A stretch of DNA of 34,120 nt from assembly GCA_013298595.1 (NCBI GenBank), contig JAAFIG010000044.1:1-34120 (forward strand). The letters are read 5' to 3'. Below the pieces are notes generated by a model, which was given only the letters and a program-made list of their open reading frames with translations, was not told the origin of the DNA and made no database searches. Source of the stretch: Deinococcales bacterium. GTDB taxonomy: Bacteria; Deinococcota; Deinococci; Deinococcales; JAAFIG01. How positions within the stretch are numbered: the first letter of the stretch is position 1; the number at the start of each line of letters is the position of its first letter. Positions 1-9,137 of the stretch are shown here, piece by piece. Made by a program: the position numbers and the translations under genes.

Positions 1-1
1 G

Positions 2-106
2 AAAGCTGTTGTGGAGAAGTGGTTACTTGATTTTTCTGGTGATGTTGAACGGGTTAAACGGTTGTGTGGGTGGGATTGGATCAAAGAGAATTTATGTCTT
101 ACTTAA
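2..106 (+). CDS. 3' end of an unknown protein (partial, start outside window)
   Basis: An open frame enters from the left edge and ends at TAA 104-106, giving the last 34 residues, which include WLLDFSGDVERVKRLCGWDW. The composition (charged, Trp-rich, no low complexity) looks like real protein. It converges on the next gene, 17 bp away. I do not recognise the family. The alternative is a chance open frame, since only about 100 bp are visible and it contains no CTCGAG copy. Confidence 0.45.
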   Translation, partial: KAVVEKWLLDFSGDVERVKRLCGWDWIKENLCLT

Positions 107-123
107 ATGCCAATTTGGTATAA

Positions 124-1167
124 CTACCCTATTTGGGTGCTACGTATTTGGTCACGTCCACTTTTCTTTGCCGAAAATAACGCCACATCAACGCGAGCTA
201 AGGTCTGCTCGAGTGTTTCATTGGTTTTACGGCTGGCTAATCCAATACTGACTGTAATCCGAATCCCACCAGGGTTAGCTTCGAGAATCCCTTTGCGTAA
301 ACGTTCAGCTAGTTCTTGGGCTTGCTCGAGACTTGTATTGTTGGCAAGTACAAGGAATTCTTCGCCTCCCCAACGAGCAACATGGTCACCATGCCGAGTT
401 AAATTGCTTAGACAAAATGCGAGTTCACGCAGTACAATATCGCCAAAAGGATGTCCATAATGATCGTTGACACTCTTGAAATGATCCACATCAAGCATGA
501 TTAGTACATAAGGTGTGTTGCTGTTATGGATTTGCTCGAGGTGTTGCTGCATGGCTCGGCGATTTTCGATGTTGGTTAAGGCATCTGTATGGGCTTGGCG
601 TTGTACTACATTGAATTGTTGCTGCATTCTGCCAAAAAAAGTAATCAGGGTTAGGATTGACAGATTTGCAGCATGAAATTGTAGAACTGAATTAAATTGT
701 GCTTGGCTGATACCAGTGCGGAAGTGCCAAAACGAAATAAGCAGCGCAATGGCATTGTAAAATATGCCGAATCTGAGGGCGTTATGTGGTTGTAATCCAA
801 GGTAAGCCAGTATTGTGCCAAGCGAAAACCACGGAATACCCGCACCAAAACGGTCTTCGCTGAGGTCGCGTGGCAACCCTGTGGCGTGTAGATCGAACAG
901 CATATAGGTTGCACCAACCAGCAAAATACAGAGTTGAATGCTATTGACGCTTTCTTGATGGGTGATTAACCAAAGACCTGCCAGCATAAATGTTAGGCAA
1001 ATAATTGGTAAACCATACTGATCGGTGGCTGTGACAGTGGGTAAAGTATGAATCAGTAACCATGAAACAGCCGCTGCTACGGCACCAAGACACAGGATGA
1101 GCAGAGTCCCCCAGAAACGAAATTGACTTACTGAAATGTTAAACCGAAATAATTGCCTCAGAGGCAT
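124..1167 (-). CDS. Membrane-bound diguanylate cyclase (GGDEF domain)
   Basis: Predicted to make the second messenger c-di-GMP from two GTP. Residues 1-180 are largely hydrophobic and look like about six membrane helices; residues 185-340 form a GGDEF domain facing the cytoplasm. The active-site loop reads GGEEF (267-271), an active variant, and the metal-binding motif DVDHFKSVND begins at 226. An intact product-inhibition I-site, RHGD (258-261), sits at the canonical distance before GGEEF. The start is taken at ATG 1167; a GTG lies one codon upstream at 1170. The membrane part is not a sensor I can name. It is the last gene of a minus-strand pair with the stalk-domain gene, 57 bp downstream of that stop. 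The transmembrane region holds the longest CTCGAG-free stretch in the window. Confidence 0.9.
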   Translation of the reverse strand: MPLRQLFRFNISVSQFRFWGTLLILCLGAVAAAVSWLLIHTLPTVTATDQYGLPIICLTFMLAGLWLITHQESVNSIQLCILLVGATYMLFDLHATGLPRDLSEDRFGAGIPWFSLGTILAYLGLQPHNALRFGIFYNAIALLISFWHFRTGISQAQFNSVLQFHAANLSILTLITFFGRMQQQFNVVQRQAHTDALTNIENRRAMQQHLEQIHNSNTPYVLIMLDVDHFKSVNDHYGHPFGDIVLRELAFCLSNLTRHGDHVARWGGEEFLVLANNTSLEQAQELAERLRKGILEANPGGIRITVSIGLASRKTNETLEQTLARVDVALFSAKKSGRDQIRSTQIG

Positions 1168-1224
1168 CACCTACGAAGTTCAGCATAACAAGAATAAGCT
1201 GCAAAGTGTTGTTGCTACACTCGA

Positions 1225-3006
1225 TTATTTGCCACTGACATTGAGTAACCGAGCTTCTGGGCGGTAATAAATAAAATTAATTGGCAAGTACGAACCACTG
1301 GCGGGTACAATTTCAATTTCGATGCGGTCACGGTCGTTACTGCGATAAACCACCACAGGTAAATCGTTACGGTACAAGGTGCCACTATCGGGTAAAGCAG
1401 TGTAAACCCCATTGATTTTCATTGCTCCAGCATACGGACCACCTCGTGGCACCAGAGCACCAACAGTTCCCCTGGCATTCTCGAGCACAATCGAGTAAGT
1501 CACACCAAAGTTGCCTTTGAGGTTCATTTGATCGTTGGTTAAGGCATCGCGTCCAATGACATTTGGGTCGTAATTGCCATCGCCAATGATTTGCCGCACA
1601 GCATTGCCTGTGGTCACTTGTGATAAATCCACACGAATACGGCGCACAGCACCGTAGAACGTGCCTCGTTGATGGATGCCATCGCGGTCTAGTGCCGATA
1701 AACTGCGTAAGGTCGAAAGCATTAACGCCCCAGCTAAATCACCAAGGCTTGGCGTAACCAAGGCTTCCTCGAGATAAAACACAGAAATTTGGATTCGGGC
1801 ACTAGATTCAAGATCAAACATCAGATTTAAACCTTCGCCTGGGTCTAGCGGATTGGAAATATACAAAGGTGCAGCTTTGTTTGGTTCAAGCGAAAGGGTT
1901 TCTAAACCACTCGAGGTTAAGAAATCCAGTAAACTGGCACGCCCCAGTGTTGCCACCACAGTTGTGGCACTGGTCACACCAAAACGCGAAACTTTGACCG
2001 AAACAGGGATTGTCTCGAGGTTTGACACCCAGACCAGTAATCGTCCTGGGGTGTTCATACCATTAGTATGGTACGCCATTAAACGAGCTGGACCATTGAC
2101 GACTTCTTCGTAGAGCAAACCACTTTTTTCGGGTTCTTCGGGTGAATCCGAGAAAATCAGTGGTATGGCATCATCATCGCGGTTAATTTGAGCTTGGGCG
2201 TAACTAAGTACATCCGAATCTGGAAATGTTCGTCCAACAGGAACAAAACGTAAACCATATTCTTTAGCGGTGTACAAAACTTCTTTGGTAACTTTGATAT
2301 TGACCGAAAAAGGTTCAGAAACCAAATTATTTTTATTGGTGACTGTTAAAGAAATGGTTTTTAAACCTGCTACAAAATAGGCTTCTTCACGTCCAGAGAA
2401 ACGCTCAATGGTGATTGGAACACCATTTGGGTCGTAACTGTACTCAATAATGCGAACAGGTTCACCAATTTTGTACTCTTTTTTATCAGTTGCAAAACGC
2501 GCAATTGGCAAGCTGGCATCTGCGCCTCGATCCCTCGAGATGGTAATACTAATAATGCGTTGCACTGCATCGAATACCACCGAAGCATTGAGGGCTTTAT
2601 CTAAAATACGTGCCACCACAAACATATTGCCATCTAAAATAGTTGCTACATCCGATAATGGTACTTGTACGCCACTTAAACGAGCTAAACGCGAACTGGG
2701 GTAAATCTCGAGTTTGCCAAACCGAACACCATCTGGAACATCTTTAATGGCTTCAATTGGCACAGCCAAAATGCGTCCAAGTTCCCGCAATGGCAGCACT
2801 GTCCGACCATCCACAGTTCTGGCACTAGCAGCGAATTGCACTTTGACCCCATTTAAGAAACCAAAATTGGCATCCAAAGGCCAGACCAACTGACGAGTAA
2901 TTAACTTTGTTGTCGGACGCGGGGGTTGCGCGGTCTGAGCCAAAGCAAAAGCACAAAAGAAAAGCGCGAGCGGGATAAAACCTCGCGCGAAGATAGACAA
3001 CTTCAC
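1225..3006 (-). CDS. Secreted protein with copper-amine-oxidase-type stalk domain
   Basis: 593 residues. Residues 1-25 are a signal peptide (hydrophobic core then FALAQ), so the protein is exported. Residues 45-155 resemble the copper amine oxidase N-terminal (stalk) domain, a non-catalytic fold common in secreted proteins of Firmicutes and Deinococcota, with the typical RTVLPLRELGRIL stretch. Residues 175-250 look like a PKD/Ig-like beta domain. The rest (250-593) is beta-rich, without catalytic motifs I recognise. The start is GTG 3006, seven bases after TATCGT on the minus strand (3014-3019), matching the leaderless pattern used elsewhere here. A surface, envelope or cell-wall binding role is inference. 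It is divergent from the helicase gene. Confidence 0.75.
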   Translation of the reverse strand: MKLSIFARGFIPLALFFCAFALAQTAQPPRPTTKLITRQLVWPLDANFGFLNGVKVQFAASARTVDGRTVLPLRELGRILAVPIEAIKDVPDGVRFGKLEIYPSSRLARLSGVQVPLSDVATILDGNMFVVARILDKALNASVVFDAVQRIISITISRDRGADASLPIARFATDKKEYKIGEPVRIIEYSYDPNGVPITIERFSGREEAYFVAGLKTISLTVTNKNNLVSEPFSVNIKVTKEVLYTAKEYGLRFVPVGRTFPDSDVLSYAQAQINRDDDAIPLIFSDSPEEPEKSGLLYEEVVNGPARLMAYHTNGMNTPGRLLVWVSNLETIPVSVKVSRFGVTSATTVVATLGRASLLDFLTSSGLETLSLEPNKAAPLYISNPLDPGEGLNLMFDLESSARIQISVFYLEEALVTPSLGDLAGALMLSTLRSLSALDRDGIHQRGTFYGAVRRIRVDLSQVTTGNAVRQIIGDGNYDPNVIGRDALTNDQMNLKGNFGVTYSIVLENARGTVGALVPRGGPYAGAMKINGVYTALPDSGTLYRNDLPVVVYRSNDRDRIEIEIVPASGSYLPINFIYYRPEARLLNVSGK

Positions 3007-3057
3007 GTAAGATACGATAACAACTTTATTGCTGAAAAAAAAGGGCGAATGCCCAAA

Positions 3058-3086
3058 TTGACATTTACACTGTCAGGCTCGAGAAT
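3058..3086 (+). promoter_or_regulatory. Promoter of the helicase gene, leaderless type
   Basis: A perfect TTGACA (3058-3063), a 17-base spacer and GAGAAT (3081-3086) are followed by only five bases before ATG 3092. This places the transcription start at or next to the start codon. No Shine-Dalgarno sequence is present. A CTCGAG copy (3080-3085) overlaps the -10 box. Confidence 0.75.
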
Positions 3087-3091
3087 ACAGT

Positions 3092-4540
3092 ATGGCAAAG
3101 GTGACACCGCGTTTAACATTTGATCGGGGCACTTTGCTGCTGCACCCACCACCCTCGAGTGGAGCCTGGGCAGGCATTGCCGAATGGGATGACCGCATCG
3201 AACGCTTACGCGCCCCAGCGTGGCAGTACCGCCGCTTACTAGAAGGATTACAGCGCGATAACGTGCCACTCGAGGATAAAGCCAAAGCCTTCGAGAACCT
3301 GCATTTACAACTGGCATTAACCCAAGAACCTTTTGAACACCAAAGCGCAGCCCTCGAGGCATGGATAACAACAGGGCGGCAAGGTGTGATTATTTTGCCA
3401 ACGGGTGCAGGCAAAACCTTTGTTGCCATGCTTGCTATGCAACGAACCCAACGCAGCACCCTGATATGCGTACCAACCCTAGACTTGATGCACCAATGGT
3501 ACGCCAATTTGCAAGCCGCTTTTCCAGATACCGAAATTGGTTTACATGGCGGCGGTTCAAAAGACCTCTCGAGCATCCTGATTAGTACTTACGACAGCGC
3601 TCACCGCTTAATCGAACACAACGGCAACCGTTGGGGCTTACTAATTTTTGACGAAGTGCACCATTTAGCAGGCGATCTTTACAAAACCATTGCCGAGTAC
3701 AGCCTCGCCCCGTACCGCCTCGGCTTAACCGCCACCCTCGAGCGACCCGACGGCAGACACTCGAGTATCCTTGGTTTAGTCGGACAAGTGGTTTACCGCG
3801 CTCGCCCAGAAGATTTAGCAGGCAATGCCTTAGCCCCATACGACTTGGTACGAATCAGCGTGGACTTGTCGGTTGCCGAACGCGAAGAGTACAACGCACA
3901 CCTCGAGACGCGCAGTACATTTTTGAAAAAACGCAACATTCGTTTATCCAGTTTAGAAGGCTGGTCAAGATTTATCCGCGAAAGTGCCAAAAGCCAAGAA
4001 GGCAGACGAGCCATGCTGGCACACCGCGAACTCAAACGCCTCTCCAAAGCCAGCGATGCCAAACTTCGCACTTTAGACGAACTGCTGCAAAGCCATCTCG
4101 AGGAACGCACTTTAATTTTTACCGACGATAACGAAACAGTCTACGACATCTCGAGAAAACTCTTAATCCCAGCTATCACCCACCAAACAGCCGTCAAAGA
4201 ACGTCACAGCATCCTCGAAAATTTCCGCAACGGCACATACCCTGTACTGGTTGCCTCTCGCGTGCTTAACGAAGGCGTGGACGTACCCGAAGCCAGCCTC
4301 GCTATTGTCCTCAGTGGCACAGGTAGTCACCGCGAACATGTGCAACGCCTCGGACGTATCCTCAGAGCCAGACCAAACAAACGCGCCAAATTGATCGAAG
4401 TGATCTCCAAAGACACCCTCGAGGAAGGCACAGCCAAACGTCGCCACGAAAAACTCGAGCCAATAGAAAACAAGCAACCCCGCGAGGGACTCGAGAAAAT
4501 TCAAGAAGCCCTGAGTTTTGATGACTTACTGAACTTATAA
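3092..4540 (+). CDS. SF2 DNA helicase, XPB/ERCC3-like
   Basis: 482 residues with the full SF2 motif set: Walker A LPTGAGKT (102-109), motif II DEVHH (187-191), motif III region TATLERPDG (213-221), motif V VLNEGVDVPE (391-400) and motif VI QRLGRILR (418-425). The layout (short N-terminal domain, then RecA1, an insert and RecA2) matches bacterial and archaeal XPB-like helicases, which translocate on DNA and act in repair or transcription-linked processes. Archaeal XPB often sits beside the nuclease Bax1; no such gene is seen here. The gene stands alone, with its own leaderless promoter and 277 bp of non-coding DNA after it. It carries many CTCGAG copies; 8 of 11 Leu-Glu pairs are CTC-GAG. Confidence 0.88.
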   Translation: MAKVTPRLTFDRGTLLLHPPPSSGAWAGIAEWDDRIERLRAPAWQYRRLLEGLQRDNVPLEDKAKAFENLHLQLALTQEPFEHQSAALEAWITTGRQGVIILPTGAGKTFVAMLAMQRTQRSTLICVPTLDLMHQWYANLQAAFPDTEIGLHGGGSKDLSSILISTYDSAHRLIEHNGNRWGLLIFDEVHHLAGDLYKTIAEYSLAPYRLGLTATLERPDGRHSSILGLVGQVVYRARPEDLAGNALAPYDLVRISVDLSVAEREEYNAHLETRSTFLKKRNIRLSSLEGWSRFIRESAKSQEGRRAMLAHRELKRLSKASDAKLRTLDELLQSHLEERTLIFTDDNETVYDISRKLLIPAITHQTAVKERHSILENFRNGTYPVLVASRVLNEGVDVPEASLAIVLSGTGSHREHVQRLGRILRARPNKRAKLIEVISKDTLEEGTAKRRHEKLEPIENKQPREGLEKIQEALSFDDLLNL

Positions 4541-4817
4541 AAACGGTGACTCGAGATGGCTGGGAATCTCAAAACTGCAAAGCTAACCCATGAGCAAATC
4601 GCAAGTAGCGCGTTTAAACTTTAAAGAACTTGAATGACAAAGGATTTTACACCCGAGCCTCGATCTAAACTTAAAGGCTTGAGAAAACATTCCAATAGCT
4701 TCAAACACGAGTTATGAAAAACTACCCCAGTATCTCGAGGCAATAGAACCCTGTGGATTTTGCCTGCTTAGACGATCTATAAACGGTTTCAACTTGAATT
4801 TTGTATGATGACCCGCG

Positions 4818-6788
4818 ATGAATGAAATTTTAGCCACCAATACGCTCCGCGCCCTCGCTCTTGATGCGATCTGCAAAGCCAAAGAAGGTCACCCCGGCGC
4901 TCCGCTAGGCATGGCAAGCATGGCGTATGTGCTGTGGACAAAAATCATGCGCTACAACCCTAAAAACCCAGCTTGGATTGGCAGAGATCGCTTTGTGCTC
5001 AGCGCAGGGCACGGCAGCATGTTGCAATACGCTGCACTGCACTTAACGGGTTACGATTTACCACTCGAGCAAATCAAAGCCTTTCGACAATGGGGTAGTA
5101 GCACCGCAGGACACCCCGAAGTAGGTCATACTGCAGGTGTCGAAACCACCACAGGACCACTCGGACAAGGTTTTGCCAATGCGGTTGGTATGGCATTGGG
5201 GTTGCATCATTTGGCAGCGCGGTACAACCAACCTGATCTCGAGATTTTTAATAATGTTGTTTACGGCATTTGTTCCGATGGCGATTTACAAGAAGGTATT
5301 TCCCACGAAACTGCCAGCCTTGCAGGGCATTTGGGTTTAGGCAAATTAGTGATGTTGTACGACGATAACAACATTCAACTCGATGGTCCAACCGAATGGG
5401 CATTTTCTGAAGATGTTACCAAACGCTTTGAATCCTATGGTTGGCAAGTGCTCGAGATTACGAATGGCGACACTGATTTTGCAGGTTTAGAAGCGGCTAT
5501 ACTAAACGCCAAAGCCGACCCACGCCCCAGTTTAATTCGTGTTAAAACCACCATTGGGTATGGTTTACCAAAAGCAGGACTTGCTGATGTGCATGGCAAA
5601 GCGCCAAGTACCGACGATGTGATATTTGCCAAAAAACAATATGGTTTTACCAACCTCGAGCCATTTTATATAGACCCAGACGGAGCCAAACCTTGGCAAG
5701 AAGCAGGTGCCAAAGGCGCAGCACTCGAGGCAGCTTGGCAAAATCAATTCCAAGTGTATGCCGATACATTCCCAGTCGAGCACGGTGAAATAGTGAGTAT
5801 TGTAGAAAATTATGCCACACATATTTCGCTCGAGCACATGCCCAAATACGAAACTGGGAAAATGGTTCGTACTCGCAACGCAGGTGGCGACAGCATCAAC
5901 ACCCTCGCTAAACTCGAGCCGCGTTTAATCGGTGGTAGTGCCGATTTAAGCAGCAGCAACATGACCACCATCAAAAGCGAAGCTGCCATGACTCGAGATC
6001 AACTGGCAGCAAAAAACATTAACTTTGGTGTGCGCGAATTCGGTATGGCAGGAATTGCCAACGGCATGGCATTGATTGGTTTACGCCCATTTGTTGCCAC
6101 GTTTTTTACTTTCTCTGATTACATGAAAAATGCTATTCGTATGGCAGCCCTGATGCACCAACCCGTCATATTTGTGTTTACTCACGACAGTATTGGCGTA
6201 GGCACAGACGGACCAACGCATCAACCCATCGAACACTTAGCAGCCTTACGTGCCATCCCAAACCTCAGTGTGATCCGCCCAGCCGATGCCAACGAAACCA
6301 GTGTCGCATGGAAAACAGCTCTCGAGCAACAACACAAACCAACTGCTATTATCCTCAGTCGCCAAGATTTACCAGTCCTCGAGAGTAACGCAAACGCACA
6401 AAAAGGCGGCTACATTGCTAAAGATTGCGAAGGCACACCCGACGTAATTTTAATTGCCACAGGCAGCGAAGTGAGCCTCGCCCTCACAGCCCAAAAAGCC
6501 TTACTCGAGCAAAACAAAAAAGCTCGAGTGGTCAGTTTATTATCATGGGACATTTTCTCGAGCCAAACAACCGAGTACAAAGAAAGTGTTCTACCTAACA
6601 ACATCCGCGCTCGAGTTGCCATCGAAGCAGGCTCGAGCCTAGGCTGGGAACGGTTTGTGGGCTTAGACGGCGGTACGGTGACACTCGACAGGTACGGCGC
6701 AAGTGCGCCAGATGCGGTGGTGTTTGAAAAGCTAGGATTTAATGTGGAGAATGTGGTTAAGGTTGTCCTCGAGACATTGGGGAAGTGA
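4818..6788 (+). CDS. tkt: Transketolase
   Basis: 656 residues, full length for the family. It transfers two-carbon ketol units in the non-oxidative pentose phosphate pathway using thiamine diphosphate and a divalent metal. Visible hallmarks are GHPG (24-27), the thiamine-diphosphate/metal motif SDGD (153-156) with N185, [15 protein letters not shown] in the pyrimidine domain, and the C-terminal [12 protein letters not shown]. The start ATG follows TATGAT (4804-4809) by eight bases with no clear Shine-Dalgarno sequence. The upstream spacer 4541-4817 holds two CTCGAG copies (4550-4555, 4734-4739) and nothing else I can identify. The gene has 16 CTCGAG copies: 11 as Leu-Glu, three as X-Arg-X and two as Ser-Ser. 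Confidence 0.97.
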   Translation: MNEILATNTLRALALDAICKAKEGHPGAPLGMASMAYVLWTKIMRYNPKNPAWIGRDRFVLSAGHGSMLQYAALHLTGYDLPLEQIKAFRQWGSSTAGHPEVGHTAGVETTTGPLGQGFANAVGMALGLHHLAARYNQPDLEIFNNVVYGICSDGDLQEGISHETASLAGHLGLGKLVMLYDDNNIQLDGPTEWAFSEDVTKRFESYGWQVLEITNGDTDFAGLEAAILNAKADPRPSLIRVKTTIGYGLPKAGLADVHGKAPSTDDVIFAKKQYGFTNLEPFYIDPDGAKPWQEAGAKGAALEAAWQNQFQVYADTFPVEHGEIVSIVENYATHISLEHMPKYETGKMVRTRNAGGDSINTLAKLEPRLIGGSADLSSSNMTTIKSEAAMTRDQLAAKNINFGVREFGMAGIANGMALIGLRPFVATFFTFSDYMKNAIRMAALMHQPVIFVFTHDSIGVGTDGPTHQPIEHLAALRAIPNLSVIRPADANETSVAWKTALEQQHKPTAIILSRQDLPVLESNANAQKGGYIAKDCEGTPDVILIATGSEVSLALTAQKALLEQNKKARVVSLLSWDIFSSQTTEYKESVLPNNIRARVAIEAGSSLGWERFVGLDGGTVTLDRYGASAPDAVVFEKLGFNVENVVKVVLETLGK

Positions 6789-6794
6789 GTTGAT

Positions 6795-7445
6795 GTGTCT
6801 TCACAATTAACTTTAGAAAATAGTCTGGTTCAGAGTATCGCATCATCAGACCTTAAAGATGTCATGCCTGACCTAGTTGAACTTGGAATGGATAGTGTTC
6901 TTAAAGATGGTATTTTTAAAGAAGTGCCAGTTATCAGTACATTACTAGGCTTGTATAGTGCTGGGCGTGGAATCCGTGACTATCTATTTACAAAAAAAGT
7001 GATCAAATTTTTAATGGAACTTGATAGAATACCCTACCTTGAGAGGCTCAAATTTATTGAAGAAATTAATGGAGCTTCTAAACAAACTCAATTAGGAGAA
7101 ACACTTTTATTATTGCTTGAGAGGCTAGATGATTTTGGTAAATCTGAAATTTTGGCACGCTTTTTTTCTTGCCATATTAGAGGCGAAATTGATTTTACTA
7201 TGTTTAGAAAATTATCAACTGCGTTAGAGAAACTTCCGATAGATTATATTACTTCTCTTCATGATTTTTATTCATCTACAGATGTAAAACAAATACATCG
7301 AGATTCTACGTCACTGCTAATTGCTGGACTTGTAGATATTATATTTATACCACTGCCTTTTAGCGATACTCGTGGACAATATTATAAAAATGAATTAGGT
7401 AGAATTTTTTTGGAAAAATATCAAGCTAAACCTACAGAAATGTAA
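6795..7445 (+). CDS. AT-rich conserved unknown, probably imported
   Basis: 216 residues from GTG 6795, the earliest possible start because a stop (the tkt TGA) lies in frame just upstream. No Shine-Dalgarno sequence or TANNNT box is visible, so it may be read through from tkt, 6 bp away. Mostly helical; a central segment GLYSAGRGIRDYLFTKKVIK (about 53-72) is followed by charged helices. I have an impression of similar unannotated proteins in accessory regions of other bacteria but cannot name a family. GC counted over 6841-7440 is 194/600, about 32%, far below the neighbours. It contains no CTCGAG, and none of its five Leu-Glu pairs uses CTC-GAG. Both signs point to recent acquisition. Function unknown. 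Confidence 0.75.
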   Translation: MSSQLTLENSLVQSIASSDLKDVMPDLVELGMDSVLKDGIFKEVPVISTLLGLYSAGRGIRDYLFTKKVIKFLMELDRIPYLERLKFIEEINGASKQTQLGETLLLLLERLDDFGKSEILARFFSCHIRGEIDFTMFRKLSTALEKLPIDYITSLHDFYSSTDVKQIHRDSTSLLIAGLVDIIFIPLPFSDTRGQYYKNELGRIFLEKYQAKPTEM

Positions 7446-7530
7446 AAATTCAGTGGTACTGTGGAGATAACGCTAACATCATCACTTCTATACTCGAGGC
7501 AACTGACCAAAAAAACGTAATTTCTCACGC

Positions 7531-7707
7531 ACTCCCCCTCGCTTCGCTCGACCCCTCATTTGAGGGGTTCAAAAGTCAAAAGCCACCACCAAACCCTCTC
7601 CCCGCGAAACGACCATGCCCGAAGGTGCGTGTATATGGTCAAGAAGCGGTGTTTTGGGAGAGGGTGACGAGCCTAAGCGAGTCGGGAGAGGGGCTTTCTG
7701 ACCATAT
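7531..7707. repeat. GC-rich structured intergenic repeat (REP/MITE-like)
   Basis: Nested inverted repeats fill this spacer. ACCCCTCA-TT-TGAGGGGT (7551-7568) is a perfect hairpin. ACCCTCTCCC (7593-7602) pairs with GGGAGAGGGT (7656-7665), and a related GGGAGAGGGG lies at 7684-7693. ATATGGTCA (7633-7641) pairs with TGACCATAT (7699-7707). CTCGCTTCGCTCG (7538-7550) is an imperfect inverse of 7668-7681. No open frame of note. The local GC is well above that of the gene upstream. The rest of the 7446-7818 spacer holds CTCGAG copies at 7493 and 7731 and the promoter below. Whether copies exist elsewhere in the genome cannot be seen here. Confidence 0.6.
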
Positions 7708-7784
7708 TTTGTCTTGTGCTAGCAAGGTTTCTCGAGCCTGTAGCATTGGCAGTTTGGTGTGTCCTAAGTCCTCGGGTTAAATGG

Positions 7785-7812
7785 TTGACAATTCAAGTAA
7801 ATCCCGTACACT
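7785..7812 (+). promoter_or_regulatory. Promoter of the toxin-antitoxin pair, leaderless type
   Basis: TTGACA (7785-7790), a 16-base spacer and TACACT (7807-7812), then six bases to ATG 7819. The CTCGAG copy at 7811-7816 overlaps the end of the -10 box. No Shine-Dalgarno sequence. Confidence 0.75.
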
Positions 7813-7818
7813 CGAGAT

Positions 7819-8049
7819 ATGGAAATTGCTCTTTCAGAAAATGCTGTTAAACGCATGGAAAAATTGCGTCGTAGCTTGAGAACCTCTCGAGCTGATGTGG
7901 TTGAACAGGCTTTAGTTGATTTGGAGCGTCGCGCTGCAAATTTTAGAGCGATTCTCGAGGATGATGCTGTCAATCATGATCTGAGTGAAGCTGAGGGTGT
8001 GGCGTTGGCGTTGGAAGCTCAACGTGCTGTTAGGGCTAATCGTCGTTGA
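7819..8049 (+). CDS. Ribbon-helix-helix antitoxin (CopG-like)
   Basis: 76 residues. The first 45 have the ribbon-helix-helix pattern: a short beta strand (MEIALSENAV) and two helices rich in Arg/Lys and Glu. The C-terminal half, acidic at first, would be the toxin-binding tail. Such proteins bind their own promoter as dimers and neutralise the partner toxin. Its stop TGA (8047-8049) overlaps the ATG of the PIN gene (8049-8051) by one base, the usual coupling in toxin-antitoxin operons. Family assignment is from pattern only. Confidence 0.75.
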   Translation: MEIALSENAVKRMEKLRRSLRTSRADVVEQALVDLERRAANFRAILEDDAVNHDLSEAEGVALALEAQRAVRANRR

Positions 8050-8489
8050 TGCTTCGCGTGGTTTTGGATACGAATGTTTTCATTAGTGCCATGCTGCATC
8101 CTTTGGGGATTTGTGGACAGATTCTCAGTGCTTGGGAGGATCGTTTATTTGTTGTTTTGTATAACTTTGAATTACTCGAGGAAATAAAACTGGTTTGCGC
8201 TTATTCACGACTTAAAAAACGTTTGAAACGAAAACGAATTGGAGATTTAATCAATCAGTTAAGTCATGATGGTTTATATATTCGAGGGAATCGTAATTCA
8301 ACGTCTTCAAAGGATCCAAAGGATGATTTTCTGATTGCTATAACTGAACTTGGTCAAGCAGATGCTCTTGTCAGTAGTGATAATATTGGTGTTTTGGAAC
8401 TAGAACAAGTTGGAAAAGCTATTTTGTTGACACCTGCTGAGTTCTTAGATTTTTTGCGTAAAAGGCAGTTGCTGCCTTTGGTATCATAG
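8049..8489 (+). CDS. PIN-domain toxin, VapC-like ribonuclease
   Basis: 146 residues. It opens with the PIN signature RVVLDTNVF (first catalytic Asp) and later has the acidic cluster SKDPKDDFLIA and the ALVSSDNIGVL strand with the final Asp. This matches the group annotated as putative toxin, PIN family, metal-dependent RNases that cut specific RNAs when released from the antitoxin. ATG 8049 is chosen because it overlaps the antitoxin stop; a TTG one codon upstream is possible. It carries the usual local codon style and a CTCGAG copy, so the pair has been resident longer than the 6795 gene. Confidence 0.85.
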   Translation: MLRVVLDTNVFISAMLHPLGICGQILSAWEDRLFVVLYNFELLEEIKLVCAYSRLKKRLKRKRIGDLINQLSHDGLYIRGNRNSTSSKDPKDDFLIAITELGQADALVSSDNIGVLELEQVGKAILLTPAEFLDFLRKRQLLPLVS

Positions 8490-8503
8490 ATTTTAAAAAT
8501 ACT

Positions 8504-9025
8504 TTACACTGGTAAAACAATGGCAAATACATAGCTTGGTGTAAACTCTGGTGCGGTATTTTCTTGTCCTGTTGGAATACCTGTGGTGTCTTCGTAGCAT
8601 GAAATTAAACCAAGCCGCTTAGTTTTTGGTAACCAGAATTTCCGCATTTTTGATTGGCGAATGGTAGCTATACTCGAGCAATTTTTGCGAATATCAAATG
8701 CAATTTTTTGATTGGTTGCCATTTGCATTAGGGCTTCAAGGGTGCGAATTTTTTCTGGGCTGAGAGTAATTTTTGGCTCGAGGTCTACGAATAAACCACC
8801 AACGTGTTGGCAGCATGGGTCGAGTTTGATTTGGATACCATTGGCAAGTTTAAATACGGAGTAATATTCGCTTTTTGGTTGTTTAATACATTTGAATGTT
8901 TTGCAAAAAACTGATCGGGTAAAGGCTGTCTCCAAGGTGCTTCGTTTGCCAGTGACGCTGAGAAATGGTGTTGCTAAAGCTGCCCCTGATAACAGTGCGT
9001 AGAGTATCCAGAGGTGATGTTTCAT
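8504..9025 (-). CDS. Secreted Cys-rich protein of unknown function
   Basis: 173 residues with an N-terminal signal peptide (about 1-19, ending LATPF), so probably exported. Six cysteines follow (FCKTFKC, DPCC, KNCSS, ISCYED), which would suit disulfides outside the cytoplasm. No family recognised. ATG 9025 follows TAAAAT (minus strand, 9032-9037) by exactly six bases, matching the leaderless start pattern. It converges on the PIN gene, 14 bp away. Confidence 0.7.
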   Translation of the reverse strand: MKHHLWILYALLSGAALATPFLSVTGKRSTLETAFTRSVFCKTFKCIKQPKSEYYSVFKLANGIQIKLDPCCQHVGGLFVDLEPKITLSPEKIRTLEALMQMATNQKIAFDIRKNCSSIATIRQSKMRKFWLPKTKRLGLISCYEDTTGIPTGQENTAPEFTPSYVFAIVLPV

Positions 9026-9137
9026 GTTTGGATTTTACTGTTTGCAAATGAGTTCTGTACTAGCCTTTCGTAGAAGACAAATATGAATGCTGTGTTTGTG
9101 TGTTGCGCTCGAGGATAATTTTTCGTTAACATCTTTT

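Noticed and set aside
7531-7707. CRISPR array
   Set aside because: The repeats are inverted and unequal, without regular spacers.
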